From positions 930,001-994,000 of the forward strand of contig RQOL01000861.1 in the NCBI GenBank assembly GCA_013076295.1: a stretch of 64,000 bases of DNA. Reading direction: 5' to 3'. The notes under the pieces were generated by a model. That model had not been told where the DNA came from and made no database searches. It was given only the letters and a program-made list of their open reading frames with translations. The DNA is from Sanderia malayensis (Eukaryota > Cnidaria > Scyphozoa > Semaeostomeae > Pelagiidae). Made by a program: the position numbers and the translations under genes. Of the stretch, positions 15,301-27,200 are shown one piece after another (position 1 is the first letter of the stretch; every line of letters begins with the position of its first letter).

Positions 15301-15514
15301 CACCACAGACTTCAGGTCTTTACATATCTTGCCCTTGTTGTTACAGGAGAAGCACGAGAATGAGCGTCTGGTAGAGGAACTAGAGCAGGCTAAAATCGAA
15401 AAGGAACAACTGCTTGAACAATCACAAGTTGCTGCCTCGCAGCTGCGTAAGTTCACGTCATGGTTCTACGACTCGGTGTCAAAGGAGTCACTGAACGCGG
15501 ATGAAAATCAATAA
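3347..15514 (+). CDS. SIPA1L: SIPA1-like Rap GTPase-activating protein (RapGAP + PDZ + C-terminal coiled coil)
   Basis: Family role: GTPase activator for Rap1/Rap2 at cell-cortex and synaptic-type complexes. Twenty phase-consistent exons: 3347-4520, 4745-4902, 5286-5438, 5601-5636, 6184-6259, 6413-6511, 7005-7108, 7510-7667, 7944-8050, 8269-8406, 8764-8867, 9029-9115, 9324-9382, 9478-9592, 9814-9951, 10336-10451, 11004-11213, 11691-14242, 14805-14929, 15347-15514; 1958 aa, close to vertebrate SIPA1L proteins (about 1800). The start is the first ATG after an in-frame TGA 6 nt upstream. RapGAP domain about residues 510-720, with KRHIGNDIV carrying the catalytic Asn thumb at about residue 609 and conserved HSLYT-like, FHVST and SHFQHVF blocks. 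PDZ about 860-940 ([11 protein letters not shown]). Residues 1011-1861 come from one 2.55-kb exon and are Ser/Arg-rich and probably disordered. Residues about 1880-1940 form an E/L/K coiled coil. It is one SIPA1L-type gene; which vertebrate paralog it matches cannot be told. Confidence 0.95.
5601..5636 (+). other. 36-nt microexon of the SIPA1L-like gene
   Basis: Exactly 12 codons ([12 protein letters not shown]) between GATAG acceptor and GTAATT donor, both flanking introns in phase 0. It matches the VTEQLLKLDEQG-type segment of vertebrate SIPA1L just before the RapGAP core, so it is part of the conserved protein and is easy to miss by ORF scanning. Confidence 0.85.
7743..7900. repeat. Decayed inverted-repeat element in a SIPA1L intron
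   Basis: Starts AGTGGAATCTCAATATAAGG and ends TTCGTTATAACTGTGTACCA, resembling a worn copy of the pogo-like MITE at 41120-41306 (ends CAGTGGAATCCCGCTATAACG). It sits wholly within the intron between exons 8 and 9. Boundaries are approximate. Confidence 0.4.
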
Positions 15515-15542
15515 CAAAATATCGTGAGATGAATGTTTTGTG

Positions 15543-15548
15543 AATAAA
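15543..15548 (+). terminator. Poly(A) signal of the SIPA1L-like gene
   Basis: AATAAA 29 nt after the TAA stop at 15512-15514, followed by AT-rich DNA. It gives a very short 3' UTR. Confidence 0.5.
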
Positions 15549-16968
15549 TTATTTGTGTATACATTTAGAAATATATGCATTTGGTAAATTAAAGATTAGG
15601 ACTAAATAGCGTTCATGTTCAATGAAGGTGTAAGACGTTTTCAATCATCGACTACTTCTCGATGTACATATGTTATGTTTCTTGAAGGTTTCACATGCTG
15701 CAGGCTAACACATTTGACACTGACATATCTATACTCGAACCTATACTCCGGTTATATTGAAACTCACGATGTCTGTGTTCCAACTGGAAAATTTCTTGGA
15801 GGTCAATGTCAAATTATATTTTGCTTGTGGTAGAGCTGCGACAGTACAGATTTCAAGTACAAATCTGTTTAAGTTTTTCCAACTTTGTCCCATGTCACAA
15901 ATTCTCCTCACATGTCTAATAGGCTATGAACTCAAACTAAACTGATTTATTGTGTTTTAATGTTTTGTGTTTTATTTTTTTATTGTAAATCATTTCTTTA
16001 TCATATAAATATTGTTTTAGGTTTATATTCACTTAGTGGTTTGTTTTTAGAGAGCTATTACTACCGTTGTTGTTACTTTTAATACCGCACTTCCTTTTCA
16101 TTTGCTTATTTTCTGTAAGGTACGATGAGCATGCCATGTACATTTATTAACGTAACGTTAATAAGGTACAGATAACCAGCAAAGAACTATCCGCTTAAAA
16201 CTTGCAGTGTATGCTACAACAACCAGAACCTCTGCACAACACGTTGTCATGTTTACCATACACGCATGCGCATTTTATACTTTGCTATTATAGCTTTATA
16301 ATTTCATTGACTTTATATATCAACCACATATATATATACATATATATATACATTTATATATATAGGATTTTAGCTTGTGATTCTAGTCTTGAAATTTGCA
16401 TTTGTATCTGCCGTAACTTGATTTTTCGTAGTACATAAATTGTCGAATGATATTAACTTTTCCAAGCGGTTTCTGCATTTATTTCTTTTATTTTTGTTGC
16501 CTCCGTATTCGTTCAGCTGCTCAAGATCGCACGAGATCTAGCTTGAAATTGCAAGGAAATTGTCGTTAGTGGTAACCAGCGGTACTGCATTACTTGATGA
16601 GTAATGAAAGCCTAAACCATTCTGCTTACAGCAAAGAAAACCCGCGACGCGTAATTTTTACTCATTTTATAAAAAAGCACTCTTTTGCACTTCCATCAAA
16701 TCACGTTTCAATTGAAAACATGCAGCGGTTAAACTACGCAAGCGAACAGAAAAATCGATAGCTAAGTGTTTTCCGTCAATTATTCATGTTCAGCTTTCAA
16801 GAAAGCGGCACTTATTTTCAGAACACATCTGTCGTCTTTTGTTTTAGGTTAAATCTTGGATTTTGGCAATGATGGATATTTGTAAGAAACACAACATCCA
16901 ACGTAATTCCATGGTCGTAAAATTGCAGCACATGGTAATCCTTTCCAGCCACAATCCTGCGTAATAAA
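15549..16968. other. Intergenic with a TA microsatellite
   Basis: No supported gene. A run of (TA)n about 16328-16366 creates a spurious ORF. An inverted TAACGTAACGTTA-type word lies at about 16149-16163. The rest is AT-rich without exon signals that I could link. Confidence 0.5.
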
Positions 16969-17427
16969 ATGTCCGATTTTGAGAATTGGCAATATGATGA
17001 TGTCAATGGTTGTGTCAACTCAATTGGTACAAAGCCACTTGCTGCTAGAGCACCCAGAACGCCGAAAATCAGACCTGATTTGTACAGCGATACAGTTGTT
17101 TACAATCCACATCGATATCACCAACCAATGCAGATTTCCGAATTGCTGAAGAAATTCAAGGTACACGATGGTGCTGGTTGTAACAGTGATGCTGCCGGTG
17201 GTGGTGGTGGTACAGGAAGACTCTCCGAATTATCAGTACCATCGTCATCGTCTAGAAGAAGCGTTGTCATCAGTCCAGTTGTATCGGCCAGCGGGAGAGC
17301 ATCAAGAGTTGGGAGCACAAGGATAAGGTTCCCCTTCGAGGTGAGTACAGATCACAGTCGTCCACACAGTAAGGCCGCTGAGAGGAAGAGCCAACCCGCG
17401 CGGGTCGCAGCTATTCTTGAAGCTTAG
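16969..17427 (+). CDS. Unknown 152-aa protein, one exon (or first exon)
   Basis: Not recognised. The ORF starts MSDFENWQYDD and has coding-like composition: a conserved-looking stretch TPKIRPDLYS...YNPHRYHQP, a short helix (ISELLKKFKV, about residues 56-65), a Gly run encoded by GGT repeats (17195-17209), then a Ser/Arg-rich tail with RSSVV/SGRAS-type basophilic kinase sites. A strong donor (GAG|GTGAGT at 17340/17341) lies inside the ORF in phase 0, so the protein may be spliced to an exon I could not find rather than ending at 17427. AATAAA-like sequence follows near 17530. It lies between the SIPA1L-like and axonemal genes on the same strand. No domain is claimed. Confidence 0.5.
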   Translation: MSDFENWQYDDVNGCVNSIGTKPLAARAPRTPKIRPDLYSDTVVYNPHRYHQPMQISELLKKFKVHDGAGCNSDAAGGGGGTGRLSELSVPSSSSRRSVVISPVVSASGRASRVGSTRIRFPFEVSTDHSRPHSKAAERKSQPARVAAILEA

Positions 17428-18248
17428 GCGTATTCTCAAAGTGGACGTGTCCATGTCTCAAGAAAACCTGGAAATGTCTTTTATTTTGTTGTCAATCATT
17501 CGCGCATTGTTTTAACTTCACCCAGATGACAATAAAAATTGTCATACCCGTGGATATTAGCGTATTACGTCATACATAACTGCTACTATGGAAGGTGGGT
17601 ACATATCTACTTATTAGCTCCTATATTTGTCTTTAGTAGTGCATTTTCTTCAAGTTTTTAGTCTGTCTATATGCGGTGTCATTTGTAATGTTTTTGTGGC
17701 AACAAAGCAATGCATATGCATATGGAACGGAGAAAATCCTGCTTTGCAGAAGGAGCTATTTAATCTCTGAGTGGTGGTTCACCCGTTTTGAACCCGATGA
17801 AGCAACGAAAAACGTAAAATTTCCTTTGAACATCCTGCTGTTGTATAGAAATTGAGGACAAGCATTTTGTAAAACCCAACTATAATGCGAAATATATATC
17901 CAGAATATTGCATTATAGTAAAATAGATAGCATAAAGGTGCCAAAGTAATGCTATTAGGGTCATTATCATTATTACCCAAGAAATCATTCGCATACATAA
18001 TTAAATAACAATGGGGGAGGGAAGTTAATACTTTCAAGAATGGAATAATAGATTTGAAAACTCAAGAGGAAAGTTTGCGCAGAACATTGAATTGCCATAG
18101 CAACAGATTGTAAGGTTTGGTTTGCGACCCTTTCCTCGATTACTATCTTGCACAAATGGCAACGACATAAATTGTTATATTTCAGCTGTGTTACATATTT
18201 TGGAGAATTTTAAATTTGTTATTTTGATCAAATAAAGATTATATTGTT
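17428..18248. other. Intergenic, upstream region of the axonemal gene
   Basis: No coding exon seen. Contains AATAAA at about 17530 and, near the right end, the RFX-type X-box and presumed promoter of the thioredoxin/NDK gene. Confidence 0.4.
18091..18104 (+). promoter_or_regulatory. RFX X-box upstream of the axonemal thioredoxin/NDK gene
   Basis: ATTGCCATAGCAAC is an imperfect palindrome matching the RFX consensus (RYYNYY, 1-3 nt spacer, RRNRAC) at every defined position. It is 145 nt before the ATG of a gene whose homologs are axonemal. RFX factors acting through promoter-proximal X-boxes are the standard route for switching on ciliary genes in animals, so a regulatory role is a reasonable inference. 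Confidence 0.7.
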
Positions 18249-21200
18249 ATGGCGGGCAAAGGGAAGAAGATTGAAATACAGGTAAATGCGCAAAATGTGT
18301 TCTTTTCAGAAAGTTCTTCACACATTATTTATACAGTTTGGGTCAAATGCTACTTGGCCGTTGTCGGTGAGCTTTAGTGTTAGGCCTATGCAAATTTGCT
18401 AATTTTACTGATTATCCAATTCCGTAAAGAGTAACCAATCTTGCAGGTCCTTTTAAACTATAAACATGAGGGATATCAAGGTCAGTATTGTTTTGGAGAC
18501 CAGCAGTCGAAGGCATGAAAGCCGTTTCGCCTAATGTCTTGAGTAGCCCCAAATTGTCCAAAGCAAGGAACAATCTTGAAATAGAAACTTTTTAAGTTTA
18601 AATCTTCTATCTGAAATCTTCCCATTTTTCCAAAAATATTATAGATATTTTTTGAAATTTTAACATACAATTGTAAGAGATGTTATATTGTTATTGTTAT
18701 CAGCGTTATCCACATTGTTATCAGCGACAAATAAAGAATTCCATCAAATAACCCAGCCCAGCCTAAGGGCTGCAGTTTGTTGCTCTTTGCTTCAATTTCC
18801 CTGTCACGTATTATCACTTTATACGCTAAAATCTACGTAAATTACGTGAATGCCATATTAAATATTTTGTATTTCCCGCTAGTACACATTTTATTAAACC
18901 CAGCCCTGCTGTGTTTTCCTTTCATGCTAAAACAATCATCTGTTTACTTTGTGCTGCTAAGGCAATTTTAACAAAAAAACTCGTTCGCAACTGCATGAAG
19001 CCTGCTAATAGTTTGAACTGGACTAAAACTGAAGACTTGAATGAGTTATCTATCGAAATAATATGGCTTTGAAGAGAAACCCTGATGCCTTGAGACCATT
19101 ACGGGTAATGTAGTCACAACGCAGGACAAAACACTTGTCCTGATGTCAAGAAACACTTTACTTTGACGATAGGAAATGCGTTAGATTTTGAGTGGGTTTA
19201 CGAACATAACATGTCGAGGCTTTTATCTTCAATCAGTTATCAATATCATTCAACCTAGTGATGCAATCTGTATTTGCAGGAGGTTAATAAATGATTTGGT
19301 TAGAAATTGCTGGCCATTTTATGCCGAGCTCATAATTGTGAAAGCTCTAGGGATGTATAATGCAAGTCGAAGTGTCATTGAATTTCTGAATTCCCTTGGG
19401 AACATGTTGTTGACACGCGCGCATCTAAGACAAGTGGATAGTGGAATGCTGATGAATATTTTTAATTCAGCATTGTGTTGCCAGCCTTACTATTCCAAAA
19501 GACTTACATATTGCTATTTTATGCTTTAAATATTCCCCATACTCAAAACATCTCTTGAACTTTTCTCATAATTTTGAAGGTTGAGGTGAAAGGCCAGGAC
19601 CAATGGGAGGATTTAATGACAAAAGAAGGACTCATAGGTGAGAGAAAATTAATCTAAGCCAACAATTATTCCTCTTGTTCATTATCTGAGATTTATATCT
19701 ATTTCACACCAACATTAGCTCTAATGATATATAAAGTTTTCTGCAGTTGATTAGAAAGGAGATGAATAAATTTTTCTTATTGCTGTCTTGTTTGTCTTTC
19801 AACAGTTGTTGATGCATATGCTAGTTGGTGTGGGCCATGCAAAGCAATTGAGAGTACATTTCGAAAAATGAGAAATGAAACTGGTGATGATCTATTGCAT
19901 TTTGCAACTGTAAGTTTATTTCTTTCCTCCATAAAACTTTCCTCCGTAAAACAATCAATTGGTAAGGACATGCCCGGCAATACTAAAACCACAAATTTAC
20001 TGCATAACTGACTACAAGATGTTATTTTAATGTAGAATTTGAGCATTGAGCATTGTCTTCAAGAGCGAATATGTGCTCAGAGTATCTTTTAGACTTTGTT
20101 ATCGGTCAAGAGTCCAGGAAAAATTTGTTGGCATATTGTTTTATCTACCCCTTTCCTGTTCTTAACAAAACTGTGCATGTTATCCTCAGTGAATTTGTTA
20201 CAGTGAGCAATAAGTTAGCTTTATTCATGAGTAATGGTCTGAATTTATTCTTCTAGGCTGAGACAGATTCCATTGAATCATTGGCATTGTATAGAGAGAG
20301 AAGCAGACCTACTTTTCTTTTCTATGGAGTATGTTTGCTACTCAAAAGTGTTACCCTTGTTTCCGTCAATCATGTTATTAGTTGCATCTTTTGGTCAGTT
20401 GACATTCTTATACAGCCAAGAATTTTATGGCGATGAGGCAGGAAAAACACACCTGTTTTGAGGATTGATTTTTCAGGGTTTTTAATTATTTGTTCTCCCT
20501 CAAAACCTTATAATGTGAAAAAATTTGATATCGCTCTCCTGAGTGACTTATTGTGAGCGAAAGACTTATAGTGACTATGTGCTGCTTACTGTTTTACAGG
20601 GAGGACAATTGATGAACGCAATCAGAGGCTGCAATGCACCTTTATTAATACGTTCAATAACAGAACTACTAAAAGAAGAACACAAAATTTTGGATGGAGA
20701 GAGTGATAGAAAGCCAGTAAGCTATGATAAGACTAAAATTCACCAATTCATGCTCCCTCAAAAAGTAACATTGTTAGTAACATTATATTTCATTGTATTG
20801 CATTACTCTCAAGGATTACAGACTGCTTTGTTTCATATCTGTAGTTACAGTGTCCTTCCTAAAGTCCATTTTCTTTTTTCCAATTAATTTGACTTCAATA
20901 TCATGATATTCTGGCATCTAAAACTAACTTTGCTTGAAACTATTGCAACTGATAATTAGATATTACATTTCTCCAAATGCTGTTGTATATGCATCATTTC
21001 TAAACTGTGAAATTTAATCTTTGCCTTAACAATCCTCATATTCAAGATTTTCATGTCATTCTATCCCAATATTGTTTTGTTTGGCATAAATTTGTTTGTT
21101 GCTGCCTCTTAAAGTTGTTCTTGTTTTCCCTGTAGTTTGTTGATACAGAAGTGCAGAAAGAAGAAGCCATTTCTTCAGAGGAGAAGCAAGATCAACAGAA

Positions 21201-24200
21201 AGATGCTGAAGGCGAAGAAGATGATGAGGATACAGGTAAATCAATTTGAATGTCACTTGGGATAATGTAAATGGAAATCTGTTTATCAGAGGACGTATTA
21301 ATAGGGAAAATCAATCAAGGGCACCACACCATGTTTCTGATAAATGCCCTAGAAAGTGCTTTTTTGTGTGGAATTTCGGCAAGACTATTCCGGAAATGCA
21401 AGACTTTGATAACGTTTCGAAGATCGCTTCGAAACGCTATGCCACCCCTCAAGATTTAGATACACACGTTTTTGATTCAGTTACCTTGTTCATAGTTAAG
21501 CATGCATCGGGGTACGTTGTTTTATGTCGTTAGTACGTTAAATTCAGGGTACATTATAATGTGAAGCAATTTTAGTGCCAGATATTTAGCTTGTTTTGAT
21601 CTACAACCAGGAGGTCGGGTACATGGCAAGTTGCTTCATCAAGTTTCAATTGTGTTGTCGTGTGCTGTCAATTACGTTACATGTTATACGCTGAAGGAAA
21701 ATGCCAAGTTATATATGTCTTAGTTGCAGTGATAATTGTTGGTGAATGATTTCAATGTTGTTGTCTTTATTTCTTTCTAGGCCGCCAGTCAAGTATCTCT
21801 GCAGGTAGTAGTAAGAGTTTAGTCAAACTGTAGCTTAGTTCTTCCTATTTCACATGCATTTATTTTGCTGTAAGAAACCATTTAGAAGAAACTCAATTTT
21901 CCAGCCGGCGAAAGCCTTGCTCTTGCAAACAAAAAGATCTCTCTTATAAATTTACCCTCAAAAATTTCCATGTGCACAAGAATTCAAAGCTTAGAATTTT
22001 CAGTTTTTGCGACAGTCTGCAGCCAAAATTTAAGAAATTTCGATTACTCAATTCTCATGAAGACGAAAAAATTTTTAGTGGTCAAAATTCAAGATTTCTC
22101 ACAAAAAATGAATGTATTTGTGTAATCAGAGTTGTAGAGAATGCATAAAGTTGCTCCTCAATGACATTAAACGATCATGTGCAAAGTTTGTATGCCAGTT
22201 TAGACACTTCAAATCGAAGGAAATAGAGGAAAGGTGTAGATGAATGTTAGTGTAGTACTCACTTATTTGCACAATCCCAGTGGATGCATGCATGCGATGG
22301 GGACAATTACCATTTTAGCTCTCATCCCCTTTTGTATATTATACTCGAAATTGAACTCATCATTGGCTCTGGCAATTCCCCCAATGGATCAAAGATCGTA
22401 AAATTACTTAGGAAGGTACTTTGCACAGTTTGTATTAGATGTGGGGAAATATTATCACACATGCGCTGCATTATGTGGCTTATACTAAACCTTGGTTGTT
22501 GACTATCGCTTCACTGTAGGCAAAGGGAATTGGCACCGTAATGTATGCATGCTACATATCCATGTATGTAATCTGTTTATTGTATCTTTCTATCTGCAGT
22601 TATTGTAGAAGTTCCTAAAGAGATATCTGTGGTAATTATCAAGCCAGATGCCCTAAGAAGTGGCCATGCAGATAAAATCATCGAAAGTGTAAGCAATAGT
22701 TTATTCTTTTCATTAAAAAACCCCTTTACTTTTGACGGGTGAACAGTGTCTCACCTTCGACCCCTGCTTCGATCTCTGATCTTTCTTAGCTTTCGAGATC
22801 ATCATTATCTTAATCAATATTCTCTTTACATTTTTTTAGCTTGAAGATTCTGGTTTCGAAGTTCTTGAAAAGGAGGAAAAGATTCTTACAAAGGAAGAAG
22901 TGGCAGAGTTTTACAAACAACACGAAGGAAGTGATCGCTTTGAACAACTCATTGACTTCATGAGCAGGTTAATAGAAGCCTTCTTCTTTCGAGAATATGA
23001 TCAAACAGCAATAGGAATCTTTTGATTTCATGCTTAATTTCTCATTTCAATTCCTTATAGCCTTCCAACCATGCCTTAGGCAACTCAGGAATTTTTAAAG
23101 ATGTTTTTTAATTAATGGGGAAAATTTGCTAATGGGCTAATTGGGTTAGTGTCCCCAATAGTTAAACTATTCAATTGAAGAAATGCTCTGGTGGCAACTT
23201 GTTGACTTTGTACTTTGCAACTAATCGTCGCAATGCTTTTACAGATTATTGAACTTTATAACACAGTAATAGTAAAACTTTCAATATTTTTGGATCTGGA
23301 AGTAACTTCGTTTGTTTATTCTCATGTTCATTTTTCTAGTGGTCCTGTTTTGTCGTTGGTTTTGAGCAAAAAGGGTGACGATGCAGGATATGGACTAATA
23401 CCTGAATTGCGAGATATGATTGGTCCAACTGATGTTAATATTGCCAAGGAAGAAGCACCGGACAGGTACGAAATAGCTTTCAGCTCTTATCTTTACATTA
23501 AATTGCATTAACAAGTGTAATTTCTTTCCCCACTGTGGCGAAACATTCATATATCAATCATTGAAGTAGCCTATATTTAACCATTACCCTAAGCCATGTC
23601 TTTATCCCTCACTCTTTCTCTGACACTTTGACGCATTAATCATGTTTATTGGTAATTCTTATTGTTTACCTTGATCTCAGAATCTTTTTCCAGATTCAAC
23701 AGTCATCTATTTGCACATTGCATTATTAAACTGGTTTTCCTATCTTTTCTTAGTATTCGGGCGCAGTATGGAACAGACTCGATTATGAATGCAGTGCACG
23801 CTTGCGATTCCGGAGAAAGTGCCGCAAGGTATTTCTGTCTTTATCAATTATTATTACTGTAATCATCGCATTCTTTCAATTTAAACAGATCTCTCTCTTA
23901 TTTGTTATCTTATCTCCAATTGGGAAGGTTTTCCAACTGCCGCTTAAGATCAATTAATTTCCAGTGCACTTATAATTACTATGGCTTATTATGTGATGAT
24001 GCAGTTGCTATTAATAGTAGACGCCATTGTATGATTGTATACTTGAAGAAAATGTTTGCAATGTCAAACTCTGCATTACTTTATCAATTTCTTTGTTTTC
24101 AGAGAGTTAGCTTTCTTCTTCCCCGATTTCAATGTGCCTAAAGTTCACGAAAAACAGAAGAAAAAGCGTATTCAACGAACCCTTGCACTTGTCAGACCAG

Positions 24201-27200
24201 CTGCCTATATGAAACGAAAAGGTAATGCATTGAACATGTTATTCTGCTTTAACAGCTCCTCAGTTCCCCCTGACAACGCTATTTTCTACTATGTATAACA
24301 CTGTCGGATTAAACGAAGCACGGGCGTTATTGGCCAGCAATTTAGTAGCTACGATCTTCTGAAGGTGCAATGGAAATATAGTTCCACAACGTTATTTCTT
24401 TCAGCTACTAATCACTACTTCGTTTTACTATGTCTTGTAGGTCTGACGTTATATATTAAGACTTTCCAGATTTTTTGATGTTCTCCAACAACTGCCTCGC
24501 GAGACACTGAAGATGGTTCTCTCTATTTTTCTTTGTAGATTCAATTATTTCGAAAATCGAAGAGTCCGGTTTTACGATTGCCATGTCGAAAGAGATGCAG
24601 TTGACGAGAGAACAGGCTGAGGAATTCTATGCCGAACACAAAGGAGAAGATTATTTCGAATCATTAATCAACAACATGACAAGGTGGGTTGCCAGGTGGC
24701 AACCAATCACGCCACAGTGATTTCATCATGAAATGTGATTGGCTACTTTGGTCAATTAAATTTTTGCCGTTGATTCGTGTCTTTTTAATTCACAGTGGTC
24801 CATCTCTGGCATTGTGTCTGGCGAGAGAAGATGCTGTGGAAGCATGGCGCAATCTCCTTGGACCGAAAGATGTCACACAAGCAAAAGAAGTAGAACCTGA
24901 AAGGTCAGTATTTCAATATTATATCGAAACTTCTACTATGTTACAGTAGAGACAGTGGAGCGTCCACTGTATCTTCAGACAAGGTTCTTAAATTGGTCAT
25001 ATTTTTGTAATAGCAACACGGATGCTCAACATAAATATATCCACAACAAAAAAACATTGGTCTCAAATTTGTCTCTTGTATGCAGGCTATGTTGTATCTT
25101 TATTTTAAAACCAGTGTCTCATTATTAGGGGTGGTGTGATAGTAATGATGGTCATGCTTATGATAATCATAGTGATAATTGTTTTCTATGGCGTGATCGT
25201 TATGTGAATACAGATGGGAAAAATCTTGTCATTGTGTGTCTTTATTAAAATTGCAAATTACCTTGTTATACAGAGGTCTTTCTGCATCCATGAAAAGGTG
25301 TACTATCAGGCAATATAAGATGTCCCATCCATTATATGTAGAGTTGGCTATCTCAAAATTGTTACTTTGTTCTTCTTGGGTTTTCAATTATTCTTTTTTG
25401 TTTTTTTTCTGATTATTTTATAGCATTGTTTTGTTCTCGCAAACCATTCAGCATTATTTTTTATGGATCTATTGTAGTTTGAGAGCCGTGTTTGCAGAAG
25501 AGGGTGAATCTATCAACCCATTACATGGAGCAGCTTCGGTGGTAGAGGCAGAAAAAGAGTTGAACACATTCTTCCCCGTTCAATCGACTGTGGCTGTTAT
25601 CAAGCCTGAAGTATACAGCATTCCAGATCAAAGAGGTTAAAATGATTAACTTATCTTTTCTTCCTATATAGTTCACAGCTGCATTAAGCTCTAACAATGA
25701 AGGGTGAAGAAATTTATTTGCAATAACCAGAGTTTACGTTTTTGACGCTCGAAACTAAAGCTTTGAAAAGTTTTTCAAGATCATAGTAGACAGAAAATTG
25801 TTCACACAGCAATTTGATTGACTTAACGAGGTTGAATCGTATCATCTTACCTCAAAATAACGTTTCTGCATTTTCTCATTCGCATATTTGAGATGTAATT
25901 TGAATATTTCTTTCCAGAGGAAATCCTTGAAAATATTCGACAGGCTGGTTTTAAGATCTCGGCACAAAAAGAAATCAACTTAACCAAAGATCTTGCCTCA
26001 CAGTTCTACAAAGAACACGAAGGCAAAGAATTCTTTGATGGCCTTACAGATTACATGAGCAGGTATGCAATATGCCTGCACCCTGATAAAACCTTGTAGC
26101 CGTTATGTTTGTTATTGTAAGGTTTGGTTAAGCCGGGGGGAAGTAAACAAAATGCATGAAATCGTTTAATCGAAAGGAAAGTGAGTTGTAAGAGTCTCTG
26201 TTCTCGAATCACTGTCAAATGCTCACGTATCAAACGAAAGTTTCTGGTCTAAGTTTTTAACTTAAATTTTAGTCCTTAATTCTTAATGTTGTTTTGAAAT
26301 TCTTAAGTTTGATCCCGATCTCTAATTATAGTTATAATATGTTATATAGCACAACTGTTTAATGATATCTAAACATCTGGGAAGACTTGGTTTATGCAAT
26401 ATAACCCGAACCTAAGAGAATTTGCAAGACCCCAAAATTACTTGGTCACAACAGGAACTTGTTATGCTGACCGGTATCTTGTTATCCTGACCGGTATAAT
26501 GAATCAACCAAGGAAGCAAAGTTTTGAATCGTTATAAAAGATGCTTTTTGTATTGAGGGTTTTCCAGCTTCCAGTTTTGCTATTCTCGATCTGGGTTTTC
26601 CTTATATGAATTGCCTTTGTTCGTTTTAGTGGTCCAACTCTGTTCATGATATTGTCCAAAGAAGATGCCATTCCAGGGTTCCGTGCATTAGTTGGTCCAA
26701 CTGATCCGGAAAAGGCGAAGGAAGAAGCGCCAACTTCGTAAGACATTTTTATATTAATTTCATCTATTTCAAAAAGAATTTATTTCATCCACCGAGTCGA
26801 CTCTCATCATACAATGGTCATTAATTTGCTTGAAATTCAAGAATTCTTTCCACCACTCGTCGTTAACGTCGTTAACTTGTAGTTGTTGATAAATAATTTA
26901 TTTAGTATTTCCTCTCTAATTGATCGTTGTTTTTCAGGCTACGAGCAATGTATGCAACTGATCCAATGAAAAATGCCATTCACAGCAGTTCCAATGTGGA
27001 AAAGGCAACTGAAGTTATTCATGAATTTTTCCCTGAAGTTGAATTAAACCCCGACGGAACTGTAAAAGGTAAATTCCTCAACATGAAGTTTACCCTGAAT
27101 TGCCCCCTCCCTTATCAGGGAATAATCTTTTTAATTGATCCCTGATCTTTGTGTTACTTTTTCGTCCATTTGAAAAACCTTTAGAGGAAGATAAGGCCGC

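Noticed and set aside
16202..16438. 78-codon ORF with repeated Ile-Tyr
   Set aside because: Translation of a TA microsatellite.
20053..20461. ORFs around exon 4 of the NME8-like gene
   Set aside because: Intron read-through; only 20257-20328 is supported, in a different frame.
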